Assembly (NCBI RefSeq): GCF_900117445.1 | Contig: NZ_FPEJ01000001.1 | Location: forward strand, 62,001-126,000 | Direction: 5' to 3' | Origin: Hyphomicrobium sp. NDB2Meth4 | Lineage (GTDB): Bacteria > Pseudomonadota > Alphaproteobacteria > Rhizobiales > Hyphomicrobiaceae | DNA: 64,000 bases | In this document: positions 18,289-24,873 of the stretch, in pieces | How positions within the stretch are numbered: position 1 is the stretch's first letter | How the letters are laid out: each line of letters begins with the position of its first letter | Notes under the pieces: model-generated | Seen by the model: only the letters and a program-made list of their open reading frames with translations | The model's database searches: none | Told to the model about the DNA's origin: nothing | Made by a program: the position numbers and the translations under genes

Positions 18289-19356
18289 ATGGATCGGCGT
18301 GAGTTCCTGAAATCGACCGGCGCAGCTGCCGCTGCCACCGCCGCAGCTGCTACGCAGGCAGTCGCCACGGAGGCTGGAGTCGCGGCTTCGGCAAGCCCCG
18401 CAGTGAGCAAGGGCCTCAAAGAGCTTCGCCTCGCAATCCCGTTCAACGATGGCTTTGCTGGTCCGGCTGACTATGCCCGTCGGCTTGCCCGCAACATCGG
18501 CGAGCTGAGCGCTGGCCGCATTCGCGTTGCGCCAGCATTCGGTATCGCAAATGCCGCCGACGCTGTGCGCGCTGGCGACGCTGATCTTTTCTTCGATGCG
18601 GCCGACAGCCAGCTCGATATGCACCGCGCCTTTGCCTATTTCGCCGGCCTGCCGGGCGACCAAGGCCTGGCGCCGCGCGATTTGCAGACCTGGATCACCG
18701 TAGGCGGCGGCCAGGCACTTTGGGATGACCTTGCGGCCGAAGCGGGTGTGAAGCCGCTCCTCGCTGCCCATACCGGATCGCACAGCCTTATGCTCGCGAC
18801 GCGCCCCGTGGATACGATGGCGACACTGGCCGGGCGCACAACGCATGTCACCGGGCTGGCCCGAGACGTCGCCAAAGGCCTCGGATTGGAAGTCGTCTCG
18901 CTGCCTGCCGACGCCATCGCCACATCGCTGCGAGCAGGCGACATCGAGATCGCCGAATGCGGCGGCGCGATCGTCAGCTACGCGCTGCAAATTCCGGCGG
19001 CCGCGCCTTACCTCACAGGCACCAGCATCAATCAGAACGGAACCGCGATGCTCCTCGGCGTGCGTCGCGGGCTCTGGGATAGTCTCGACGCTGGCGAGCA
19101 GAACATGATCAGCGCGGCAGCGGCAGCGGAGTTCCAGCTCTCCCTTTCCGAGGAAGAAGCACACCGCCCCATGCTACATCCCACGCCCAGCCCTGATCGC
19201 ATTTGGCCGATCGCAGCAGAGCTTAACCACGCCATTCAGCGCGTGGCAGCGGCGGTCGTTGCCCACGCCGCAGGCACAGACGCAACGTCCCGGCGCATCG
19301 CCGCGAGCTTCGCGGCATTCCGCGCGAACACGATCAGCGCGCAAGCCTCCGTCTGA
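18289..19356 (+). CDS. TRAP-type (DctP-like) substrate-binding protein, Tat-exported
   Basis: The protein has 355 residues. A twin-arginine-like signal (MDRREFLKSTGAAAAA) is followed by a periplasmic binding fold resembling DctP: LRLAIPFNDGFAGPADYARRL at the start and IEIAECGGAIVSYALQIP in the middle. TRAP binding proteins deliver organic acids or similar solutes to DctQM permeases, but no dctQ or dctM is present here. This copy is therefore an orphan or serves a distant permease. The ligand cannot be read from the sequence. Confidence 0.75.
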   Translation: MDRREFLKSTGAAAAATAAAATQAVATEAGVAASASPAVSKGLKELRLAIPFNDGFAGPADYARRLARNIGELSAGRIRVAPAFGIANAADAVRAGDADLFFDAADSQLDMHRAFAYFAGLPGDQGLAPRDLQTWITVGGGQALWDDLAAEAGVKPLLAAHTGSHSLMLATRPVDTMATLAGRTTHVTGLARDVAKGLGLEVVSLPADAIATSLRAGDIEIAECGGAIVSYALQIPAAAPYLTGTSINQNGTAMLLGVRRGLWDSLDAGEQNMISAAAAAEFQLSLSEEEAHRPMLHPTPSPDRIWPIAAELNHAIQRVAAAVVAHAAGTDATSRRIAASFAAFRANTISAQASV

Positions 19357-19488
19357 GCAGCTCGTCGCTGACCCAGATCACGCTCAGTAACTTATTTCTG
19401 CGGTGAGCTGTCGCAGCGGCCGCTTCGTCAATATTTTGCTGCATCGCACTGACTGATGATGACCTCGGCCACTCACCAGGGGGAAGTA

Positions 19489-19794
19489 ATGAATATTGCG
19501 CGCGTAGCTGCCTTGATTATCGCATGGCCGGCAGCATCCATGGCTATTGCAGAAGAGCTGAAGCTCCCGCCTGAAGTCACACCTGCGCTGCGCGCAGCAT
19601 GCGAAAGCGACGTGCGCCGCATCGGCTGCCTTGGCCCATCGCCTACCTACGCGAAGGTGAAAAGCTGCGTCGTCGCCCGCTACATGAAGCTTGGCAACAA
19701 GTGCAAGATGCAGCTCGCACTCGCCGGCTACTCCGGCCCATCGAACGTGCCGAAGTCGGTCAAAGGACCGCTTCTCGAAGCGTCTGCGAAATAA
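19489..19794 (+). CDS. Small secreted Cys-containing protein
   Basis: The protein has 101 residues. A signal peptide (MNIARVAALIIAWPAASMAIA) precedes a mature domain of about 80 residues with four cysteines (CESDVRRIGC, KSCVV, NKCKM), probably forming two disulfides in the periplasm. A GGGGGAAG ribosome binding site lies before the ATG at 19489. I do not recognise the family; similar short proteins occur in Rhizobiales without known function. A bidirectional terminator follows. Confidence 0.75.
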   Translation: MNIARVAALIIAWPAASMAIAEELKLPPEVTPALRAACESDVRRIGCLGPSPTYAKVKSCVVARYMKLGNKCKMQLALAGYSGPSNVPKSVKGPLLEASAK

Positions 19795-19800
19795 TCTAAG

Positions 19801-19842
19801 AAAATGCGCGGGCCAGGATCACGTCCGGCCCGCGATTTTGTT
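19801..19842. terminator. Bidirectional intrinsic terminator
   Basis: CGCGGGCC at 19807-19814 pairs with GGCCCGCG at 19827-19834, with AAAAT on the left and ATTTTGTT on the right. It separates the small secreted protein gene from the convergent sgaA. Confidence 0.9.
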
Positions 19843-21034
19843 AAGCCGCTTTAGCGGTGGCCGGACGTGCGGTCTCGGCGATGTATGCCATCGCCGCCGC
19901 CACGCCGCCCTTCTGGTGCGGCACGCCGGCAAGTTCCAGCCCCATCTCGACACCCGTCAGCGCACCGAGAATGGTGAGCTCGTTCGTGTATCCGAGATGG
20001 CCGATGCGGAACGCCTTGCCGGCCAGCTTGTTGAGCCCCGTGCCGAGCGACATGTTGAAGTTCTCGAGCACCAGCTTGCGGAATGTATCGGCGTTGTGCC
20101 CGTCTGGCATCGCCACCGCCGTCACCGCAGGCGAATGACCGCGCGCATCGCGGCACCACGTCTCCAGCCCCCAACCGCGCACCGCCCGGCGCGTCGCCTC
20201 GGAGAGACGCTCGTGGCGCGCAAATACGTTGTCGAGGCCTTCCTCGTGCAGCATCGCGATCGCCTCGGAAAGGCCGAACAGCAGCCCGACAGGCGGCGTG
20301 TAGGGGAACGTGCCCGTCGGATTGATCGCGAGCATGTCGTCCCAATTCCAGTACGAGCGCGGCAGCTTCGCCTTCTTCGACGCCGCAATCGCCTTCGGGC
20401 TGACCGCCGTGAACGACATCCCCGGCGGCAGCATCAGGCCCTTCTGCGAGCCCGATATCGCAACGTCGATGCCCCACTCGTCGAAGCGCAGATCCATCGC
20501 CGCGAGCGACGAAATCGCGTCGACCATCAGCAGCGCCGGATGCTTCGCCGCATCGATCGCGCGGCGCATGTCGTCGACCCACGTGCGCGCACCCGTCGAG
20601 GTCTCGTTGTGCACCACGCACACGGCCTTGATCTGATGCGAGCTGTCCTTCTTGAGGCGCGCTTCGAGCGCGTTCGCATCGCCGCCTGAATGCCAGTCGG
20701 TCGGCAGCACCTCGGGCTTCAGGCCCATGCGCTCGGCCATGTTGCGCCACAGCACGGCGAACTGCCCGGTCTCGATCACCAGAACCTGGTCGCCGGGCGA
20801 CAACGTGTTGACGAACGCCGCTTCCCACGCGCCCGTGCCGGACGAGGGATAAATGATGACGGGGTTCTGCGTCTTGAAAATCGTTTTGACGTCAGCGAAG
20901 AGCTTCTGCCCGAATTCGCAGAATGTCGGACCGCGGTGATCCAGCATCTGCCGCGACATGGCATTGAGGATTCGCTCCGGCACCGGCGTCGGTCCAGGTA
21001 TCTGCAGGAAGTGGCGGCCGGTCTGGTTGGCCAT
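19841..21034 (-). CDS. sgaA: Serine-glyoxylate aminotransferase
   Basis: The enzyme converts serine plus glyoxylate to hydroxypyruvate plus glycine, the first dedicated step after serine hydroxymethyltransferase in the serine cycle for C1 assimilation. The protein has 397 residues of class V aminotransferase type. It has the N-terminal GPTPVPERILNAM, VDAISSLAAMDLRFD before the cofactor region, and PLP-binding Lys198 in SGSQKGLMLPPG. GAGGGGA precedes the ATG at 21034; another ATG at 21052 is in frame with a weaker site. The next-step enzyme hprA is about 2 kb away on the same strand. Confidence 0.95.
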   Translation of the reverse strand: MANQTGRHFLQIPGPTPVPERILNAMSRQMLDHRGPTFCEFGQKLFADVKTIFKTQNPVIIYPSSGTGAWEAAFVNTLSPGDQVLVIETGQFAVLWRNMAERMGLKPEVLPTDWHSGGDANALEARLKKDSSHQIKAVCVVHNETSTGARTWVDDMRRAIDAAKHPALLMVDAISSLAAMDLRFDEWGIDVAISGSQKGLMLPPGMSFTAVSPKAIAASKKAKLPRSYWNWDDMLAINPTGTFPYTPPVGLLFGLSEAIAMLHEEGLDNVFARHERLSEATRRAVRGWGLETWCRDARGHSPAVTAVAMPDGHNADTFRKLVLENFNMSLGTGLNKLAGKAFRIGHLGYTNELTILGALTGVEMGLELAGVPHQKGGVAAAMAYIAETARPATAKAA

Positions 21035-21064
21035 GTGCGTTCCCCTCGGCATGCTCTACGTTTT

Positions 21065-21130
21065 CCGCAGCATCTCCTTGCGGCGCCACCCCGGTAGAAA
21101 CCGGGTACGAGGCAACCCTCGAGGCTTCTT
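21065..21130 (-). other. Hairpin-rich leader upstream of sgaA
   Basis: In the 5' leader of sgaA there are two close hairpins: CCCGGT-AGAA-ACCGGG at 21090-21105 and CGAGG-CAAC-CCTCG at 21108-21121, plus strand letters. A third stem, CCGCA/TGCGG at 21065-21083, encloses AGGAGA in the minus-strand transcript. No known riboswitch class is recognised. A regulatory role is inference only. Confidence 0.35.
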
Positions 21131-21319
21131 TTATCTGCGGAAGGAGCAGCTATAGGTATGAAAGCAAAGAGCCGTCAAGCCACCTGCACGAGGATTGAGC
21201 ACAATGCCACGGCCCGCTGTGGGCTGTAGGAACCAGGCACCTGGCCAAGATACACCGCCTTGGCGCGCCGCTGCTTCCTCGCCCACCGCCCACACGACGC
21301 AATTGGAGCCATCTAAAGT

Positions 21320-22663
21320 ATGAGCCGCCCGCTTCCCAGCGACCTCACCGCACTCTCTGCCACGGCCGCCGCGACCGCGATCAAGGAGGGGGCGATTTCC
21401 TCTGTTGATCTTGTCAGCGCGTGCCTTGAACGCATCACCGAGCGCGAGCCAGAGGTCGGCGCTTGGGCGCATCTCGACCCCGACCTTGCGATCACTGAAG
21501 CGCGCGAAGCCGATGCGCAGCTTGACCGCGGCGATGATGTCGGCCCCCTGCATGGCGTCCCCATCGGCGTCAAAGACATCTTCGACACTGCCGACTATCC
21601 AACCGAAAACGGATGCCCCATCTTTGCCGGCCGTCGTCCCGAGCGCGACGCAACGTGCGTCGCGGCCCTGCGCGCAGCGGGCGCCATCATCATCGGCAAG
21701 ACGGTCACCACGGAGCTGGCGCTGTTGACGCCCGCTCGCACGCGCAACCCCGTCAATCTCGGCCACACGCCCGGGGGATCGTCAGCAGGTTCAGCTGCCG
21801 CCGTTGCAGATCACATGATCCCGGCCGCGCTCGGCAGCCAGACTGCCGGGTCGATTATCCGCCCGGCTTCCTTCTGCGGCGTGTACGGCTTCAAGCCGAC
21901 GCTTGGCCTCATCCCCCGCGCGGGCGTGCTGATGCAGTCGCATACACTCGATACGGTAGGCGTTTACGGCCACTCGATTGAAGACGTGGCCCTTCTCACT
22001 GACAGCATGGCGGCACTTGAGCCCGATGATGAAGTCAGCTTCCGCCGCAGCCGCCCAAGCCTGCTCGCCACGTCGCGCGCCCGCCCACCTGTCCCGCCAC
22101 GCTTCGCATTCGTGAAGCCTCCGCCCTGGTCGGACGCCGATCCCGAAATGCAGGCCGCATTAGAGGCTCTCATCGCCCGCCTTGGCGACCGCGCCGTCGA
22201 GATCGAAATACCAGTCCTGGCCGATGTCATCGAATGGCAGCGCATCGTACAGCTCGCCGAAAACGCCCATTATTATGGCCCGCTGCTGGACGAAGCCCCG
22301 CAGCACATCTCCGCTGGCCTCACTCAACGACTGAAGGAAGGTCGCGCCGTCGACGCGCAGACATACTTGCGATCGATCACCGGCCGCGAGCCAGCCTACC
22401 GCACCATCGCTATGGCCATGCGCGGTTTCAGCGCCATCCTCACTGCCGCCGCACTAGGACCGGCGCCCGAAGGCTTCGCGATCACCGGGAGCCCGATCAT
22501 GAATGGCCTGTGGACCTACCTCGGCATGCCCGCGCTGTCGCTGCCACTGCTCGAAGCGAAGGGTTTGCCCGTCGGCGTTCAGCTGGTCGGCCTCCGCCAC
22601 GACGATGCGCGCCTGCTTCGCACAGGACGTTGGCTGGCAGATGCGGTAACTGGCCAGGGCTGA
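21320..22663 (+). CDS. Amidase (amidase signature family)
   Basis: The protein has 447 residues with the Ser-cisSer-Lys triad of the family: Lys85 in GVPIGVKDIFDT, the GGSSAGSAAAVA loop at 152-163, and nucleophile Ser178 in GSQTAGSIIRP. It hydrolyses a C-N bond of an amide, but the substrate cannot be predicted; similar proteins are annotated as allophanate hydrolase-like or aryl-acylamidases. It is not GatA in context, since gatB and gatC are absent. It is transcribed divergently from sgaA. Confidence 0.88.
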   Translation: MSRPLPSDLTALSATAAATAIKEGAISSVDLVSACLERITEREPEVGAWAHLDPDLAITEAREADAQLDRGDDVGPLHGVPIGVKDIFDTADYPTENGCPIFAGRRPERDATCVAALRAAGAIIIGKTVTTELALLTPARTRNPVNLGHTPGGSSAGSAAAVADHMIPAALGSQTAGSIIRPASFCGVYGFKPTLGLIPRAGVLMQSHTLDTVGVYGHSIEDVALLTDSMAALEPDDEVSFRRSRPSLLATSRARPPVPPRFAFVKPPPWSDADPEMQAALEALIARLGDRAVEIEIPVLADVIEWQRIVQLAENAHYYGPLLDEAPQHISAGLTQRLKEGRAVDAQTYLRSITGREPAYRTIAMAMRGFSAILTAAALGPAPEGFAITGSPIMNGLWTYLGMPALSLPLLEAKGLPVGVQLVGLRHDDARLLRTGRWLADAVTGQG

Positions 22664-22672
22664 AGCGTGCGC

Positions 22673-22984
22673 CTAGTCTGCGGCAGGCCACGCTGCCCAC
22701 GGGAACGGCTTCTCGTCGCTGACGAAGGTGAGGAATTTGGCCGTGTCCGCGACCCATTTCGCCAGCGAACTGCCGAACTTCACCAGCTGACGGTTGGGCT
22801 CACCCGAGAACAAGAGCCACAGGAATTGCGCGATCGCCGTCACGCACAGAAGCGTTTGCGCAATTCCGAACGCCAGCGCCAGAAGCAGCATGTAGAGGCC
22901 GCGCATCCACACGGCGATGTCGCCGAAGGAGGACTTGCGCTCCGGCGTCACGGCGCCGGTTGAGGTCTGCTCGATAGGTTCCAT
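22673..22984 (-). CDS. DUF4389 family membrane protein
   Basis: The protein has 103 residues, with one or two hydrophobic segments (GLYMLLLALAFGIAQTLLCV, AIAQFLWLLFSG) followed by NRQLVKFGSSLAKWVADTAKFLTF. This matches the DUF4389 pattern, which is often found as a small inner-membrane protein of unknown role. It lies between the amidase and the VOC remnant and is convergent with the amidase, with a gap of about 10 bases. Confidence 0.8.
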   Translation of the reverse strand: MEPIEQTSTGAVTPERKSSFGDIAVWMRGLYMLLLALAFGIAQTLLCVTAIAQFLWLLFSGEPNRQLVKFGSSLAKWVADTAKFLTFVSDEKPFPWAAWPAAD

Positions 22985-23085
22985 GGCAGTGCTCCTCTTC
23001 GTGTCGCCTCGGCCAGCAGGCAGAGCGCGACGCCTCGATTCACTCCATCTCCCCCCGATAATCCCTCCGTAGTCTTACCTTTTGA

Positions 23086-23232
23086 TTAGCCCTTTTCGCC
23101 CGTCTCCGCGAGCTGAAACGCATTGCCCTCGAGATCGCGCACGAGCGGAAAGCCGAACGCCTGCCGGTAGAACTCCGACAGGCGCTCAACGTCTTGAACA
23201 TAAAGAATGATACGCGCGAGCTTGACGCCCAT
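23086..23232 (-). pseudogene. VOC/glyoxalase-family remnant with internal deletion (48 residues)
   Basis: The frame from the ATG at 23232 encodes 48 residues. Residues 1-31 (starting MGVKLARIILYVQDVERLSE, then FYRQAFGFPLV) match the first beta-alpha unit of a VOC domain. Residues 33-40 (DLEGNAFQ) match the final metal-site strand that in full-length proteins lies about 70 residues later. The two are joined in frame, with no stop or frameshift. The fold cannot be complete, so I call it a decayed gene, though a short product is possible. It lies 8 bases upstream of the hprA stop region, on the same strand. Confidence 0.6.
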
Positions 23233-23240
23233 GGCGATCC

Positions 23241-24209
23241 TTATGCGAGCTTGAACGGCATGTCCTTGCCGGCGAAGAACGCGTCGATGTTGTCGAGCGC
23301 CTCGAAGCCCATCTGATTCCGCGCTTCGACCGCCGCCGATCCCAGGTGCGGGAACAGGAACGTGTTCGGCAGGTCGTAGTAGCCCTCGTTGATGTTGGGC
23401 TCACCCGCGAAGACATCGAGACCGGCATAGCCCAGACGACCCGACTTCAGCGCCGCGATCATGTCCTCGTCCTTGACGAGGTCGCCGCGCGCCGTGTTCA
23501 CGACGATGGCGCCCTGCGGCAGCTTCTCGATCACGTCCTTGTTGAAGAAGTAGCGCGTCTCCGGCGTCGACGGCGCGTTGATCGAGAAGAACTGCGACAC
23601 GCCGAGCAGGCTGTCGAGGCTGTCGTGATACGTAGCGTTGTACTTCGCCTCGACCTCGGGCTTCGCACGGTAGATGTCGTAATAGTGGATGTTCATGTCG
23701 AACCCGCGCGCGCGCTGCGCCAGCGCCTGGCCGATCTTGCCGAAGCCGTAGATGCCCAGGTTCTTGTTGTCGAGGCGCTGGCCAACGAGCTGCAGCGGCT
23801 GCCAGCCCGGCCAGGAGTGCGTGCGGATCATGCGCTCACCCTCGGAGGCGCGGCGCGCCGAGCCGAGCAGCAGCAGCATGGCGATCTCGGCCGTGGCGAC
23901 CGTGACACCGTGCGGGGCGTTGCCCACCTTGATGCCGCGCGCCTTGCAGGCTTCCAGATCGATGTGGTCGAAGCCGATCGAGAACGTCGAGATGCACTTG
24001 ATGTTCTCGGGCACCCGGTCGATCACCGCCTTCGGGCACTTCTCGTTCAGCGTCAGCAGGATCGCGTCTACCGACTTCGCCGTCTCCAGCATCTCGTCGA
24101 CGGTGATCTTCGGGTTGTCGCCGTGCGCGATGACATCGTAGCTCTCGCGGGCGCGGGCCATGACGGCCTCCGGCAGAGGCCAGGTGATCAGGATTTTTTT
24201 CTTGCTCAT
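23241..24209 (-). CDS. hprA: Glycerate dehydrogenase / hydroxypyruvate reductase
   Basis: The enzyme reduces hydroxypyruvate to D-glycerate with NADH, the serine-cycle step after SgaA. The protein has 322 residues, D-2-hydroxyacid dehydrogenase fold. The NAD-binding motif is GIYGFGKIGQALAQRA; the catalytic Arg is in NTARGDLV, Glu in FAGEPNINEGYYDLPN and His in FPHLGSA. The sequence (KKKILITWPLPEAVMARARE) is extremely close to the crystallised Hyphomicrobium methylovorum enzyme as I recall it. I use the ATG at 24209, eight residues inside the longest frame. Confidence 0.96.
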   Translation of the reverse strand: MSKKKILITWPLPEAVMARARESYDVIAHGDNPKITVDEMLETAKSVDAILLTLNEKCPKAVIDRVPENIKCISTFSIGFDHIDLEACKARGIKVGNAPHGVTVATAEIAMLLLLGSARRASEGERMIRTHSWPGWQPLQLVGQRLDNKNLGIYGFGKIGQALAQRARGFDMNIHYYDIYRAKPEVEAKYNATYHDSLDSLLGVSQFFSINAPSTPETRYFFNKDVIEKLPQGAIVVNTARGDLVKDEDMIAALKSGRLGYAGLDVFAGEPNINEGYYDLPNTFLFPHLGSAAVEARNQMGFEALDNIDAFFAGKDMPFKLA

Positions 24210-24427
24210 GGGACGTCTCCCCCGGAAGGCCAACCTGTTGCGGGACTAAAGTCGAAGCCCGCTCGATACATGGCCGCGATCCATGCCGCAATGGGCCCCG
24301 CCTGACAAGCGCAGCGACACGTTGGGCAACGCTTTCTTCACCATACCGGGGCGAAAATCTCCCCCTCGCATGCTGCGCTGCCGAAAGACCCCGCGGATCC
24401 TCTCCCTCTCAAGCGGAGCTGACCTCC

Positions 24428-24796
24428 ATGCTGAGAGCAATCGTTCTCACGCTCGCCGTGCTGGCGGGGGCAAAAATATGGGTCCAAGATCGCCTCTACC
24501 GCGACGGCGCTGAGGAAGCCCTCATCCGCGCCTACCGCGAACGCGCGATCGCCGCGTGTCAGAGCACCTATATGCCCGTCTCCGGCATCGCGGCCCCGCT
24601 TTGGACGCGTCCCAGCACGGTAGACCTGGTCATCGGCCGCTCGAACGTCGATGTCCGCTTCTGGCAGCTCGCCAACGAGCGCTGGCCGCTGCGCTTCAAG
24701 CACCCCCACGTGGTCCTGACGCTCGCCAACGCTGGCGCCGCCCCCGTCTGCGAGTACGACGTGATCGAGGAGCGCGCCTACGTCACGCAAATGTAG
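24428..24796 (+). CDS. Small exported or membrane-anchored protein, unknown
   Basis: The protein has 122 residues with an N-terminal hydrophobic stretch (MLRAIVLTLAVLAGAKIWV) and a mature part with two cysteines (AACQSTY, APVCEYD). I do not recognise the family. Codon use looks like its neighbours and the frame is intact. It is convergent with the TonB receptor gene, and a terminator hairpin lies between them. Confidence 0.65.
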   Translation: MLRAIVLTLAVLAGAKIWVQDRLYRDGAEEALIRAYRERAIAACQSTYMPVSGIAAPLWTRPSTVDLVIGRSNVDVRFWQLANERWPLRFKHPHVVLTLANAGAAPVCEYDVIEERAYVTQM

Positions 24797-24802
24797 CCGG
24801 GC

Positions 24803-24845
24803 AACAAAAAGCGCCGGCAGCCTCTTTCAAGACCGCCGGCGCCCG
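24803..24845 (-). terminator. Intrinsic terminator of the TonB-receptor gene
   Basis: GCGCCGGC at 24811-24818 pairs with GCCGGCGC at 24835-24842. On the minus strand the hairpin is followed by TTTTTG, so it ends the TonB-dependent receptor transcript. Confidence 0.85.
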
Positions 24846-24873
24846 GGAGCACTGAGACCGACTTAGTACCGAC

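Noticed and set aside
19387-19412. AGTAACT stretch as a third ECF-type promoter before the small secreted protein gene
   Set aside because: No CGTA lies at the matching spacing; the position holds TGTC.
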